Source: Zhihengliuella halotolerans
GTDB taxonomy: Bacteria; Actinomycetota; Actinomycetes; Actinomycetales; Micrococcaceae
NCBI RefSeq assembly: GCF_004217565.1
Contig: NZ_SHLA01000001.1
Coordinates: 1,550,001-1,614,000, forward strand
Length of the DNA stretch: 64,000 bases
Direction of reading: 5' to 3'
Shown: positions 26,443 to 35,956 of the stretch, piece by piece
Numbering within the stretch: position 1 is the first letter of the stretch
Layout of the letters: each line of letters begins with the position of its first letter
Program-made: the position numbers and the translations under genes
Notes under the pieces: model-generated
The model's database searches: none
Told to the model about the DNA's origin: nothing
What the model saw: only the letters and a program-made list of their open reading frames with translations

Positions 26443-26826
26443 TCAACCGACAGGGACGAAGACCTCTTGCCCGACCTCGACAACTTGCTTCTCCAGCCCG
26501 TTCAGTTCCACGATCTCCGAGATCACGATGCGCGGATCGCGAGCCGGAGCGAACTCCTGCGCCAGACCCCAGAGGCTGTCACCGCTCAACACCGTGACCG
26601 CCTCCACCTCGGGCGCGGCCACTTCGAGGCTGCCGGCCGCGTTGGCCGGCGAGTTCAAAAGACCTACGAGCAGGACGAGGAGCGCGGCGCCCAGCATCAG
26701 CGGAAGCCCGATGAGAACGAAACGTCCGCGCTGCGTCAGGCGTAGTTTTCCCGGACGGGTCCGGGGCGCGGAAAGCTGGGCCGTAGAGGCGAAGGAGGGG
26801 TCTGGCGCGAGTGAGATATGTGCCAA
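26443..26826 (-). CDS. LysM membrane-anchored protein, probable SOS-induced division suppressor
   Basis: A 127-residue protein with a basic cytoplasmic N-terminus, one membrane segment (about 35-58), and a C-terminal LysM module (VLSGDSLWGLAQEFAPARDP then ISEIVELNGLEK, EVGQEVFVP). TTG 26826 is chosen because AAAGG stands 7 bases ahead; ATG 26868 is a longer option. It diverges from lexA with SOS boxes between. This is the position and form of M. tuberculosis Rv2719c (ChiZ) and C. glutamicum DivS, and of YneA in Bacillus, which pause division after DNA damage. The role is inferred from that context. Confidence 0.72.
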   Translation of the reverse strand: MAHISLAPDPSFASTAQLSAPRTRPGKLRLTQRGRFVLIGLPLMLGAALLVLLVGLLNSPANAAGSLEVAAPEVEAVTVLSGDSLWGLAQEFAPARDPRIVISEIVELNGLEKQVVEVGQEVFVPVG

Positions 26827-26924
26827 GGTCTTGCCTTTCTTTCTCGTACAATGGTTCCCGTCCCGCATCCTCTGCCGGGTGAAACCTCGAATTCGAAGCT
26901 CCGCATCACGATCGAAGTTCGAAC

Positions 26925-26940
26925 TAGAACAGGACTTCGA
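26925..26940. promoter_or_regulatory. SOS box (LexA site) near the LysM gene
   Basis: TAGAACAGGACTTCGA matches the actinobacterial LexA consensus TCGAAC-N4-GTTCGA at 10 of 12 positions. It lies about 100 bp upstream of the LysM gene start, within the divergent gap. Confidence 0.6.
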
Positions 26941-26991
26941 AGCTTGCATGTCCATGTCTAGCATCCTTGAGCGATGCTTGTCGAGACACCT

Positions 26992-27007
26992 TCGAATAAA
27001 TCTTTGA
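26992..27007. promoter_or_regulatory. SOS box overlapping the lexA promoter
   Basis: TCGAATAAATCTTTGA matches TCGAAC-N4-GTTCGA at 9 of 12 positions and overlaps the -35 region of lexA. This fits autorepression. Confidence 0.6.
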
Positions 27008-27032
27008 AGCTGGGTCGAAAATCGTCTATGGT
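27003..27032 (+). promoter_or_regulatory. Putative lexA promoter
   Basis: -35 TTTGAA (27003-27008) and -10 TATGGT (27027-27032), 18 bp apart. The SOS box covers the -35. The leader of about 90 bases carries a motif shared with the recA leader. Confidence 0.5.
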
Positions 27033-27066
27033 TGAAGCAGGTGGTTCGTAGGAGTCACTTCACCAG

Positions 27067-27088
27067 CCGGCACCCGCATTTTGGGTTC
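27067..27088. other. Motif shared with the recA upstream region (lexA copy)
   Basis: CCGGC, one base, then CCCGCATTTTGGGTT and one more base. The 22-bp element matches positions 38103-38124 at 20 of 22 bases. It lies 44 bp before the lexA ATG. The core is partly self-complementary (ACCC and GGGT around GCATTTT). Role unknown. Confidence 0.5.
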
Positions 27089-27131
27089 GAGTCAGCCGGG
27101 GTGTCCGAACGGGTAGCAAGGATGTGTGGCC

Positions 27132-27845
27132 ATGGCCTCGAGTGAGTCCCCCAAACCGCGCCGCCAGCGCAAGAGTCTGACGCTGCGCCAGCGCAAGATC
27201 CTGGAAATGATCCAGCGGTCGATCGCAGCTCACGGCTACCCGCCGTCGATGCGGGAGATCGGCGACACCGTCGGCCTCGCGAGCCTCTCGAGCGTGACGC
27301 ATCAACTCATTCAGCTCGAGAAGCTCGGTTACATTCGGCGCGACCCCCGCCGTCCGCGGGCGATGGAAATCCTCAAGCCGCTGACGCTGTCGGATGAGAA
27401 TGCGCACTCGGCGACAGACGACATGAAGACGGTGAGCGGCCGGCCAGTAGCCGAACTCACGAGCGCCGCCGACACTGCGATGGTCCCGCTCGTCGGCCGC
27501 ATTGCCGCAGGGGGCCCGATTCTTGCGGACCAGACCGTCGAGGACATGATGCCGCTCCCCCGTCAGCTCGTCGGTCAGGGTGAACTCTTCATGCTCAAGG
27601 TCAGCGGCGATTCCATGGTCGAAGCCGCCATCTGCGACGGCGACTTCGTCGTCGTCCGCCAACAAAGCGACGCAGAGAACGGCGACATCGTAGCGGCGCT
27701 CCTCGACGACGAGGCGACCGTGAAAACGTTCCGTCAGCGGGACGGGCACACCTGGCTGCTGCCGCAGAACCGGCAGTACGAGCCTATTCTCGGCGACTCG
27801 GCCACCGTCATGGGCAAGGTCGTCTCGGTGATGCGTTCAATCTAG
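27132..27845 (+). CDS. lexA: LexA SOS repressor
   Basis: A 237-residue repressor. The N-terminal winged helix-turn-helix ([40 protein letters not shown]) spans about 16-80. A linker leads to the S24 autoprotease with cleavage site Ala126-Gly127 (GRIAAGG), Ser161 (GDSMVEA) and Lys198 (ATVKTF). ATG 27132 follows AAGGA by 10 bases; GTG 27126 is an alternative. The SOS box at 26992 and the LysM divergent gene complete the usual layout. Ends at a bidirectional terminator shared with dinG. Confidence 0.97.
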   Translation: MASSESPKPRRQRKSLTLRQRKILEMIQRSIAAHGYPPSMREIGDTVGLASLSSVTHQLIQLEKLGYIRRDPRRPRAMEILKPLTLSDENAHSATDDMKTVSGRPVAELTSAADTAMVPLVGRIAAGGPILADQTVEDMMPLPRQLVGQGELFMLKVSGDSMVEAAICDGDFVVVRQQSDAENGDIVAALLDDEATVKTFRQRDGHTWLLPQNRQYEPILGDSATVMGKVVSVMRSI

Positions 27846-27860
27846 AGTCGCCTGCGGCGA

Positions 27861-27910
27861 CGAAAAGAGGAGGGCGCCTACCCCGCGGGGTAGGCGCCCT
27901 CCTCTTTTCG
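27861..27910. terminator. Bidirectional terminator between lexA and dinG
   Basis: A 24-bp perfect stem from CGAAAAGAGGAGGGCGCC to its complement, ending in CTCTTTTCG on both strands. It serves the two convergent genes. Confidence 0.92.
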
Positions 27911-27917
27911 TGGCGGA

Positions 27918-29924
27918 TCAGTTGTGCTCGGCGAGGCGCTTGAGCGCCCCGGTGACCGTCGTCTTGTCGACAGTGGGCCACATTGCCGGCAGGGATGCCC
28001 GCAAGAATCCGCCGTAGCGCTCGGTTGCGAGTCGCGAGTCCAGAATGGCGACGACACCGCGGTCCGTGGTCGACCGCACTAGCCGTCCCGCGCCCTGCGC
28101 GAGCCGCACGGCAGCGTGGCTGGCCGCCACGGACATGAAACCGTTGCCCCCGCGCTGGGCCACGTCCCGGCTGCGCGCCGTCGACAGCGGATCATCGGGC
28201 CGCGGAAAGGGGATGCGGTCGATGATGACCAGCCGGCAGGAAGGACCCGGGACATCCACGCCTTGCCACAGGGTCATGGTTCCGAAAAGGCAGGTGTCCG
28301 GTTCCTCCGAGAACTGCTCGACCAACGCACTCATGCCCGACTCGCCTTGGCAGAGGATCGTCTCATTCAGCCGCGGCCGCAGGGCCTCGGCCGCATCTTC
28401 GGCCGCACGCTTCGAGGAGAACAGCACCAGGGCGCCACCACCGGAGGCGTGGATCAGGTCGGCGATCTCGTCGAGTGCCTCTGCGGAGACCTGCCTTCCC
28501 GGCTTGGGCAGGTGCTTGGCGACGTAGAGCATCCCCTGCCTCGGGTAGTCGAACGGGCTGCCGACATCGATTCCCTCCCAGGACGGTGCACCGTCGCCGA
28601 GCAGGCCGAGGTCCCCGGCCACGTGCTCGAACGCCGCGCCGATGGCGAGGGTCGCCGAAGTCAGCACGACCGTCCGCCCGTCGAAGAGGCCCTCGCGGAG
28701 TTTGCCCGCGACGGAGAGCGGGGCGACGTACAGCGTGGCCGGGGTTGAATCGTCCGGTTGCACGTAGCCCTGACCCGGCACGAAGCTGCCCGGGCGGGAC
28801 GCCCAGACGACCTCGCGCTGGTCGGTCGACTCCTGGAGCCGGTCGCCCATCTCCACGAGGTAGGACAGCTGCGAGCGTGCCATCTGGCGCGCCCCGTCAA
28901 CGGGCTCGTTCGGTTCGGGCTTCGAGTCGGACATCGCGACCCGCGCCGCGTCCGCGACCTCCCCGACCGCTACCGCCTGCGCCTCGTTCAGACCCTTGGG
29001 CATAAGGCCGGCGGGTACCCCGGTGAGCGCCTTGTCGAGCGCTTTCGCGGCCTGCGTGAGCTGGTCGACGTTCACGCGGCAGTGCTTGCGCGCGGCGCTG
29101 GCCGCAGTGAGGACCATGCTGCCCGAAAGATCGCGCGTCACCGATCCGGTCACCCGATCCTGAAGTTCGTGCGCCTCGTCGATGATGACCGTGTCGAAGT
29201 CCGGCAAGACAGCGAGCCCCTCGAACGCCGAGACGGCAAGCATCGCGTGGTTGGTGATGACGACGTCGGATTCGGCGGCCCGGGCGCGCGCCATCTCGCT
29301 GAAGCACTCTTCGGCCATCGGGCATTTCTGGGCGCCGAGGCAGTCACGGGCGCTGACGGAGACCTGGCGCCACGCCAGGTCGCTGACGCCGGGGCGCAGG
29401 TCGTCGCGATCACCCGTCGGCGTTTCCTCGGCCCACTCGCGGACGCGGACGACGTCTCGCCCCAGGGGGGACGTTGGCCCTGATGCCTGCTGCCTCGAGG
29501 CACCGTCCTCCGTGAGCGAGAACAGCGCCCCCTCGTCGTCGTCCGGGTAGCCGCCCCCGAGCTTGTACTTGCAGACGTAGTTGCCTCGGCCCTTGGCGAT
29601 CGCCACGTCCATCGGGCGTGGGAGCTCGTCTGCGAGGTGCTCCAGGAGCCGGGGCACGTCGCGGCTGACGATCTGTGCCTGCAGGGCCAGCGTCGCAGTG
29701 GAGACGACAACGGGCTTGTCCGAATTCACCGCGTGGGCCAACGCGGGAATCAAGTAGGCAAGTGACTTGCCGGTGCCCGTCCCGGCCTGCACCAACAGGT
29801 GCCGGCCGGTACCGAGCGACTCGGCGACGTGTTTGGCCATCTCCTGCTGCCCGGCCCGGCTGGTCCCGCCCATACGTTTCACGGCCGTGTCGAGCAGGTC
29901 GAGGACCTCCCTGACCTCAGGCAT
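27918..29924 (-). CDS. dinG: DinG-type ATP-dependent DNA helicase
   Basis: A 668-residue superfamily 2 XPD-like 5'-3' helicase acting on R-loops and damaged DNA. Walker A QAGTGTGKS is near residue 47 and the DEAH box (IIDEAHELQD) near 235. Four cysteines of an iron-sulfur cluster lie between (NYVCKYKL, ARDCLGAQKCPMAEECF). Motif VI is seen as VRLAQGAGRLVRS. ATG 29924 overlaps the hflX stop by 8 bp, so the two are coupled. E. coli dinG is SOS-controlled; I saw no clear SOS box directly upstream here. Confidence 0.92.
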   Translation of the reverse strand: MPEVREVLDLLDTAVKRMGGTSRAGQQEMAKHVAESLGTGRHLLVQAGTGTGKSLAYLIPALAHAVNSDKPVVVSTATLALQAQIVSRDVPRLLEHLADELPRPMDVAIAKGRGNYVCKYKLGGGYPDDDEGALFSLTEDGASRQQASGPTSPLGRDVVRVREWAEETPTGDRDDLRPGVSDLAWRQVSVSARDCLGAQKCPMAEECFSEMARARAAESDVVITNHAMLAVSAFEGLAVLPDFDTVIIDEAHELQDRVTGSVTRDLSGSMVLTAASAARKHCRVNVDQLTQAAKALDKALTGVPAGLMPKGLNEAQAVAVGEVADAARVAMSDSKPEPNEPVDGARQMARSQLSYLVEMGDRLQESTDQREVVWASRPGSFVPGQGYVQPDDSTPATLYVAPLSVAGKLREGLFDGRTVVLTSATLAIGAAFEHVAGDLGLLGDGAPSWEGIDVGSPFDYPRQGMLYVAKHLPKPGRQVSAEALDEIADLIHASGGGALVLFSSKRAAEDAAEALRPRLNETILCQGESGMSALVEQFSEEPDTCLFGTMTLWQGVDVPGPSCRLVIIDRIPFPRPDDPLSTARSRDVAQRGGNGFMSVAASHAAVRLAQGAGRLVRSTTDRGVVAILDSRLATERYGGFLRASLPAMWPTVDKTTVTGALKRLAEHN

Positions 29925-31530
29925 CCTGCGGTGTCTCGTCGTCGCCCTCCACCCGGAACTCCTCGAGTTCCGGGCTCAGGGACTCGCGCACCTTCACACG
30001 CATGCGCGTGCCGTTCGCGACGTGCTCGGTCGCCAGGATCTCGGCGTCGTTTCCGTGCAACCGGCTGACGACGTCCCCGCGCTGGTACGGCACGAGGATG
30101 TCCATCAGCACGTCAGGACGCGGGATGGCCGCAGAGACCAGGTCGACCAGCTCGGCGATCCCGTCCCCAGTGCGGGCGGACACGACAGCAGTGCGCGGCT
30201 CGCGCTGGCGCAGGCGTTCGATGACGAACGGATCCGCGGCGTCGGCCTTGTTCAGGACGATGATCTCCGGGATCTCCGTCGCGTCGACGTCTCGCAGGAC
30301 CTCGCGTACAGCGCGGATCTGCCCCTCTGGGTCGGGGTGCGAGACATCGACCACATGCAGGATCAGATCGGCGTCGGCAACTTCTTCGAGGGTCGACCTG
30401 AACGCCTCGACCAGCTGGGTGGGCAGCGAGCGCACAAAGCCGACCGTGTCAGCGATCGTGAACCCGACGCCATCCGGCGTCTCCGCCTTGCGAATCGTCG
30501 GGTCCAGAGTCGCAAACAATGCGTTCTCGACGAGCACACCGGCGTTCGTCAGGCGGTTCAACAACGACGACTTGCCCGCGTTCGTATAGCCCGCGATAGC
30601 GACGGACGGGACGGTGTTGCGCTTGCGGTTTGCGCGCTTCGCCTCACGCGCTGGTTTCATGGCCGCAATCTCGCGCCGCAGCTTCGACATCCGACTGCGA
30701 ATGCGACGGCGGTCGAGCTCGATCTTCGTCTCGCCCGGTCCGCGCGAACCGATGCCGCCGCCGGCGGCGCCAACGCGTCCACCGGCCTGACGCGACAGGG
30801 ACTCACCCCAGCCACGCAGGCGCGGCATCAGGTATTCGAGCTGAGCCAGTTCGACCTGCGCCTTTCCCTCGCGACTCTTGGCATGCTGGGCGAAGATGTC
30901 GAGGATCAGCGCCGTGCGGTCGATGACCTTGACCTTGACGATGTCCTCCAGCGCGCGTCGCTGCGACGGGGCCAATTCGGAGTCCACAACGACCGTGTCC
31001 GCGCCGGTTGCTGCGACGATGTCGCGCAGCTCTTCCGCCTTGCCGGAGCCCAGAAACGTGCCGGGGTCCGGCTTGAGCCGGCGCTGGATCAGTCCGTCGA
31101 GAACCTCGGAACCGGCGGTCTCGGCCAGGGCGGCCAACTCGCGCAGCGAGTTCTCCGCGTCCTCGGCCGTGCCATCACTCCAGATTCCGGCGAGAACGAC
31201 GCGTTCGAGCCGCAGCTGGCGGTACTCGACCTCGGTGACGTCCTCGAGCTCCGTCGACAGGCCGGAGACCCGTCGCAGCGCTCTACGGTCGGCGAGGTCC
31301 TGCTGCTCGCCGTCGTAGGTGCCGTGCTCGATCCCGTCGGAGAGTTCCCGGGCCCGGCCCGTGATGGGCCGTTCGGAATCCGCCGCGGGCGACGTACCGC
31401 CCGCCGCCTCCGCTGCGAGGATCCGTTCGATCACGGACTGGATCTCGGCGTCGGCCGCCTGCGCTGCCGGCGTCGTCGCCTCGTCGCGAGAAGAATCGTC
31501 ACCGGGGTGGTTTTTATGGTGCTGGGTCAT
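29917..31530 (-). CDS. hflX: GTPase HflX
   Basis: A 537-residue ribosome-splitting GTPase that rescues stalled ribosomes. An N-terminal nucleotide-binding domain (DPGTFLGSGKAEEL, DTVVVDSELAPSQ) precedes a glycine-rich linker (GGRVGAAGGGIGSRGPGE) and the G domain with GYTNAGKSSL, DTVGFVRSLP and NKAD. The first 90 residues are an acidic extension common in actinobacteria. ATG 31530 follows AAAGGAAC. A minus-strand TATCCT near 31560 could be its -10. Confidence 0.95.
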   Translation of the reverse strand: MTQHHKNHPGDDSSRDEATTPAAQAADAEIQSVIERILAAEAAGGTSPAADSERPITGRARELSDGIEHGTYDGEQQDLADRRALRRVSGLSTELEDVTEVEYRQLRLERVVLAGIWSDGTAEDAENSLRELAALAETAGSEVLDGLIQRRLKPDPGTFLGSGKAEELRDIVAATGADTVVVDSELAPSQRRALEDIVKVKVIDRTALILDIFAQHAKSREGKAQVELAQLEYLMPRLRGWGESLSRQAGGRVGAAGGGIGSRGPGETKIELDRRRIRSRMSKLRREIAAMKPAREAKRANRKRNTVPSVAIAGYTNAGKSSLLNRLTNAGVLVENALFATLDPTIRKAETPDGVGFTIADTVGFVRSLPTQLVEAFRSTLEEVADADLILHVVDVSHPDPEGQIRAVREVLRDVDATEIPEIIVLNKADAADPFVIERLRQREPRTAVVSARTGDGIAELVDLVSAAIPRPDVLMDILVPYQRGDVVSRLHGNDAEILATEHVANGTRMRVKVRESLSPELEEFRVEGDDETPQDA

Positions 31531-31859
31531 AGTTCCTTTGCAAAGACTGGTACCTCAAGGATAGTCGCCCGCGCCCCTCTTTTGGGATGGCAGCGCGCGG
31601 CCGCGTTCCGCTCGGCGCGATCAGGCGGCTATGGATGGCGAGAACCTGAGGTGGGATGACTCGACGACGTGACGTCGTCAGGGCTGTGGCTACTGCGGTT
31701 CGGCGGACGCGACGGGCCGCAACACGGGCAGGAGCGTGCTGGGGGCGCCGTTTCAGCGCGCGATGCCGCGGGCGCAGTCAGAGAATGATCAGAGTCATAG
31801 GGAAAACTCTATCACTTTCGTGATTCGCGCGGTTCGCGGCCAGCGCTTAAGGTTCTTCC
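31531..31859. other. Intergenic region between hflX and the RsmC-like gene
   Basis: 329 bp with no supported gene; open frames here are short or shadow the flanking genes. It must hold two divergent promoters. The only structure seen is GACGAC-GTGAC-GTCGTC at 31663-31679 and an AT-richer patch at 31797-31822 (GGGAAAACTCTATCACTTTCG) that could carry the methyltransferase promoter. Confidence 0.5.
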
Positions 31860-32471
31860 ATGGGTTCAGAGCATTACTTCAGCGCGCAGCCGGCAACTCC
31901 GGAACAGCGCAGGACCATCACGGTCGAGCTCGCGGGCTCCGAGCGCCGAGTCGAAACAGCCGGAGGGATCTTCAGCCCCGACGGCCTCGACAAGGGCACC
32001 GCGGTCCTGCTCGCCGGCGTCCCCGCCCCGTCATCTTCAGGGCACCTGCTCGACCTCGGCTGCGGCTGGGGGCCCATCGCCCTGACCTTGGGCCTGGCCT
32101 CGCCCGACGCCACCGTCCATGCGGTGGATGTCAATGAACGCTCGATCGCTCTGACCCGGGACAACGCGGCAGCACTGGGGCTGACGAATGTCGTCGCGGG
32201 CCGGCCGGAAACCATTGCCGCAGACGTCGCGTTCGACACCATCTGGTCCAACCCGCCGATCCGCATCGGCAAACAGGCCCTGCACGAGCTGCTGCTGACG
32301 TGGCTGCCCCGGCTCGCCCCCGGTGGAACCGCGTGGCTCGTCGTCCAGAAGAACCTCGGCGCGGACTCGCTGCTGACCTGGCTCAACCGCGAGCTCCCGG
32401 ACGACCTCACGACCGTTCGCGAGTCCACCGCCAAGTCATTCCGCGTCCTGAAGGTCCAGCGCGCCGACTAA
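31860..32471 (+). CDS. RsmC-like class I SAM methyltransferase
   Basis: A 203-residue methyltransferase. Motif I is LLDLGCGWGPIALTL near residue 64, the acidic end of strand two is HAVDVNERS, and motif IV is WSNPPIRIG, an NPP(F/I) signature of N-methylating rRNA enzymes such as RsmC (G1207 of 16S rRNA). The N-terminus (HYFSAQPATPEQ) also matches the RsmC C-terminal half. AAGG precedes ATG 31860. The last 4 bp overlap the convergent dapF. Confidence 0.87.
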   Translation: MGSEHYFSAQPATPEQRRTITVELAGSERRVETAGGIFSPDGLDKGTAVLLAGVPAPSSSGHLLDLGCGWGPIALTLGLASPDATVHAVDVNERSIALTRDNAAALGLTNVVAGRPETIAADVAFDTIWSNPPIRIGKQALHELLLTWLPRLAPGGTAWLVVQKNLGADSLLTWLNRELPDDLTTVRESTAKSFRVLKVQRAD

Positions 32472-33400
32472 CCGATCCGTCCGTGGGCGACGATCTCCGC
32501 CGGGCCCGAGAGTTCGACGTGCTCGACGCCGTCGCCCCGGTCGCTGAAGCGGACGCGAACGACCCCGCCGGGCACCTCGACGTCCCAGGCGTCGGCGGCC
32601 ACGCCCCCGGCCCAGTGTCGGGTCGCGATGACCGCGGCGCACGCTCCCGTGCCGCAGGACCGGGTCTCGCCCACTCCGCGCTCGTGCACGCGCATCGCGA
32701 TGCGCCCGATGCCATCCTCGACGAGGGGCTCGGCGGGCACGACGTACTCGACGTTGGTCCCGTTCCCCGGCTTCGGATCCACCGTCGGCACGGTATGCAG
32801 CTCGGCTGCCGCCAGCTCCTGGCGCTGCTGGAGCGCGACCACCGTATGCGGGTTGCCCATGTCTACGCTCAGTGCGGGCCGGGCCGCGTCGATGCCGGGC
32901 GTCTCGACGAGCGAATCGAGCGCCCGCTCCTCGGCTTGGTCTGGGAAGGTGAAGCGCCACGCGCCCATATCGACGGCGTAGCCGTTCTCGGAGACGGTGA
33001 CCCGTTTAAGCCCCCCGCGGGTGCCGATGGCGAGGCTCTCCCCTGCGTCGAGGGCCACGAGCCCCTGGTCGATGAGGAAGTGAACGAACACGCGGACCCC
33101 GTTGCCGCACATTTCCGCGATGGATCCGTCGCCGTTGCGGTAGTCCATGAACCACTCGGCCTCCGGGTGGGCGGTGTGCAGTTCTTCGGCGCCGTCGACG
33201 TCGCGCGTGCGCACGGCGCGAATCAAGCCGTCGCCGCCGATCCCGTGGTGGCGATCGCACAGGGCGGCGACCTGCTCAGCCGAGATCGCGTACTCGCCCG
33301 CGGGGTCGGCAATCAGAACGAAGTCGTTCCCCGTCCCGTGCCCTTTGGCGAACGGTACGGCGAGGAGGGTGGTGAGTGCGTCCACTGGGTGAGTGCTCAT
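32468..33400 (-). CDS. dapF: Diaminopimelate epimerase
   Basis: A 310-residue enzyme interconverting LL- and meso-diaminopimelate for lysine and peptidoglycan. The two catalytic cysteines are seen in AEMCGNGVRVFVHF and RSCGTGACAAV. The N-terminus FAKGHGTGNDFVL is typical. ATG 33400. It follows miaA in the same direction with a 38-bp gap, as in other actinobacteria. Confidence 0.96.
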   Translation of the reverse strand: MSTHPVDALTTLLAVPFAKGHGTGNDFVLIADPAGEYAISAEQVAALCDRHHGIGGDGLIRAVRTRDVDGAEELHTAHPEAEWFMDYRNGDGSIAEMCGNGVRVFVHFLIDQGLVALDAGESLAIGTRGGLKRVTVSENGYAVDMGAWRFTFPDQAEERALDSLVETPGIDAARPALSVDMGNPHTVVALQQRQELAAAELHTVPTVDPKPGNGTNVEYVVPAEPLVEDGIGRIAMRVHERGVGETRSCGTGACAAVIATRHWAGGVAADAWDVEVPGGVVRVRFSDRGDGVEHVELSGPAEIVAHGRIG

Positions 33401-33438
33401 GGTTTAACCCTAACCGTGGGTCCGTTGGATTTGTTCCG

Positions 33439-34374
33439 TCACGCGCGGCCGGCCATGCCACGCACGACGACGTCGCCCGCCTGGGCCCCGATCTCGGTAT
33501 CGAGCGCATCGAGCCACGTCACCCGGGGGTCCGCCCCGAACCACGTGATCTGGCGGCGGGCGAATTTCCGTGTCGCGACGATCGTGCGTTCGATCGCCGC
33601 GGATTCGTCGCAGTGACCATCGAGAACGTCGAGGTACTCGCGATAGCCGATAGCCCGCGAGGCGGTCCGCCCCTCGCGCAGCCCCTCGTCCGCGAGCCGA
33701 CGGACCTCGGCGAGCAGGCCGGCCTCCGACATCGTCGCGACACGTGCGCGCAGACGCTCGTGCAGTCGGCTGCGCTCCATGTTCAGGCCGATCTGAACCG
33801 CGTCCGTGACGTACTCGCGGCGCGGCATGAAGGAGCTGAAGGGCCGGCCGGTCAGCTCGAAGACCTCCAGCGCGCGCACGATGCGGCGCTCGTCGCCGAG
33901 GCGTTCCGCTGAGGCAGGGTCGACCTGCGCCAGCCGGGCCTTGAGCGGAGCGAGCCCGCTGGCAGCCTCGTGCTCGAGCCGTGCCCGGACCGCGGTGTCG
34001 GTGGGCGGGAAATCGAGCCGATCGAGGGCCGCCCGGACGTAGAGCCCCGACCCCCCGACCAGAATGGGCAGCCGGCCTCGCCCACGGATCGCATCGACGG
34101 CGTCGCGGGCTTGCCGCTGGAACGTGGCCACCGCGGCCTCCTGGCGCAGGTCGAGAATGTCGAGCAGGTGGTGCGGGACGCCGCGGCGTTCCGCGAGTGG
34201 CATCTTGGCGGTGCCGATGTCCATTCCCCGGTAGAACTGCAGGGCGTCGGCGTTGACGATCTCCCCGTCGAACCGCTCCGCCAGCGATACGGCGAGGTCC
34301 GACTTCCCGGTCCCGGTCGGTCCGACGACGGCGATCACGGGCAGCTGCCCGCCCGGCACGGGGTGTCCGGGCAC
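33439..34374 (-). CDS. miaA: tRNA dimethylallyltransferase
   Basis: A 311-residue enzyme adding a dimethylallyl group to A37 of tRNAs reading UNN codons; MiaB then methylthiolates the product. P-loop [13 protein letters not shown] is near residue 16; [17 protein letters not shown] and PHHLLDI are conserved. GTG 34374 is taken as start, 4 bp after the miaB stop; two later GTGs at 34362 and 34341 are possible. No strong ribosome-binding site is visible, consistent with translational coupling to miaB. Confidence 0.93.
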   Translation of the reverse strand: MPGHPVPGGQLPVIAVVGPTGTGKSDLAVSLAERFDGEIVNADALQFYRGMDIGTAKMPLAERRGVPHHLLDILDLRQEAAVATFQRQARDAVDAIRGRGRLPILVGGSGLYVRAALDRLDFPPTDTAVRARLEHEAASGLAPLKARLAQVDPASAERLGDERRIVRALEVFELTGRPFSSFMPRREYVTDAVQIGLNMERSRLHERLRARVATMSEAGLLAEVRRLADEGLREGRTASRAIGYREYLDVLDGHCDESAAIERTIVATRKFARRQITWFGADPRVTWLDALDTEIGAQAGDVVVRGMAGRA

Positions 34375-34378
34375 GGTG

Positions 34379-35905
34379 CTAGGACCGTACACCGATGGAC
34401 GGCATGCCCAGGCTGACTCCCCGGCCGCCCGCTGCAGCCGGCTGGGCGGGCACACCGCAGGATTCCGCCTGCGAGCGGTCCCACGCGTCACCGGCACGCG
34501 TCCGGCGCAGGGCGTAGGATTCGACGCCGGCCGGGTCGGCCAGCAGGTGGAACGGGGCCGCCGCGGTCACCGGCACCGTGACGACGTCGCCCGGCCGGGG
34601 CGTCTGACCGCCCTCCGGGACGGAGAAGTGCACGAGCCGCTGGTCCTCGGCCCGCCCGGAGAGCCGGCCGGTTTCTTCGGACTTGCGTCCGGACCCGGCC
34701 GTCACCATGACGTGCACCTGGCGTCCGACCTGCTTGCGGTTTTCCTCCGCGCTGATCCGGTCCTGCAGCGCGACAAGCCGCTCGTAGCGCTCCTGCACCA
34801 CCGCTTTGGGCAGCTGGTCGGCCAGTTCGGCCGCGGGCGTGCCCGGGCGCTTGGAATACTGGAAGGTGAAGGCGCTGGAGAAGCGCGAAGCCTCGACGAC
34901 GTCGAGCGTGGCTTGGAAGTCCTCCTCGGTCTCGCCGGGGAAGCCGACGATGATGTCCGTGGTGATGGCGGCGTGCGGGATCCGCTCGCGGACCTTGTCG
35001 AGGATTCCGAGGAACTTCTTGGAGCGGTAGGACCGGCGCATGTCCTTGAGCACCTTGTCGGATCCGGACTGCAGCGGCATGTGCAGCTGCGGCATGGCGT
35101 TGGGGGTCTCCGCCATCGCGTCGATGACGTCGTCGGTGAAAGCCGCGGGGTGCGGACTGGTGAACCGGACGCGTTCGAGCCCGTCGATCTCGCCGCACGC
35201 GCGCAACAGCTTCCCGAAGGCGAACCGGTCGCCGAACTCGACACCGTAGGAGTTCACGTTCTGCCCGAGCAACGTCACCTCGATCGCCCCGTCGTCGACG
35301 AGCGCCTGCACCTCGGCGAGGATGTCGCCTGGGCGGCGGTCACGCTCCTTGCCGCGCAGGGCCGGGACGATGCAGAACGTGCACGTGTTGTTGCAGCCGA
35401 CCGAGATGGAGACCCATCCGGCGTACACGTTGTCGCGCTTCGTCGGGAGGGTCGAGGGAAACACGTCGAGGGACTCGAGGATCTCGAGCTGGGCCTCGTT
35501 GTTGTGCCTGGCCCGCTCGAGCAGCGTGGGCAGCGAGCCGACGTTGTGGGTGCCGAAGACGACGTCGACCCAGGGCGCCTTCGCGAGGATCGTCTCGCGG
35601 TCCTTCTGGGCGAGGCAGCCGCCGACCGCGATCTGCATATCGGGGCGTTTCTCCTTGATGGGGGCCAGGATCCCGAGGTTTCCGTAGAGCTTGTTGTCCG
35701 CGTTCTCGCGGACCGCGCACGTGTTGAAGACGACCACGTCCGCCGTGCTCGTCTCGGGCCCCGATTTGGTCAGGCCGGCCGCTTCGAGCAGTCCGGAGAG
35801 ACGCTCGGAGTCGTGCACGTTCATCTGGCAGCCGAACGTGCGCACCTCGTAGGTACGGTCGTCGGCTGCGGGCGCTGGCTGAGGCTGGGGGGTTGTCAAA
35901 CTCAC
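34379..35905 (-). CDS. miaB: tRNA-2-methylthio-N6-dimethylallyladenosine synthase
   Basis: A 508-residue methylthiotransferase. The N-terminal UPF0004 domain has cluster cysteines in [23 protein letters not shown] and VGGCLAQ. The radical SAM site is [13 protein letters not shown] near residue 175. A TRAM domain follows, then a Gly/Ala/Arg tail of about 45 residues beyond the usual end. Start is ambiguous: GTG 35905 overlaps GGAGGTGA, while TTG 35899 lies just downstream of that sequence. The miaB-miaA order is conserved. Confidence 0.95.
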   Translation of the reverse strand: MSLTTPQPQPAPAADDRTYEVRTFGCQMNVHDSERLSGLLEAAGLTKSGPETSTADVVVFNTCAVRENADNKLYGNLGILAPIKEKRPDMQIAVGGCLAQKDRETILAKAPWVDVVFGTHNVGSLPTLLERARHNNEAQLEILESLDVFPSTLPTKRDNVYAGWVSISVGCNNTCTFCIVPALRGKERDRRPGDILAEVQALVDDGAIEVTLLGQNVNSYGVEFGDRFAFGKLLRACGEIDGLERVRFTSPHPAAFTDDVIDAMAETPNAMPQLHMPLQSGSDKVLKDMRRSYRSKKFLGILDKVRERIPHAAITTDIIVGFPGETEEDFQATLDVVEASRFSSAFTFQYSKRPGTPAAELADQLPKAVVQERYERLVALQDRISAEENRKQVGRQVHVMVTAGSGRKSEETGRLSGRAEDQRLVHFSVPEGGQTPRPGDVVTVPVTAAAPFHLLADPAGVESYALRRTRAGDAWDRSQAESCGVPAQPAAAGGRGVSLGMPSIGVRS

Positions 35906-35956
35906 CTCCCTAGGGTATCGAATCCTGGCAAATCGCCGTCCCCGCCGGAGCCAAGA

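Noticed and set aside
27060-27749. A 229-codon frame opposite lexA
   Set aside because: Shadow of lexA. It shares a short peptide (TQNAGAG) with a frame near recA only because both cross the 22-bp DNA motif.
31736-32137. A 133-codon plus-strand frame after hflX
   Set aside because: Its second half is the methyltransferase gene in another frame, and no ribosome-binding site is present.
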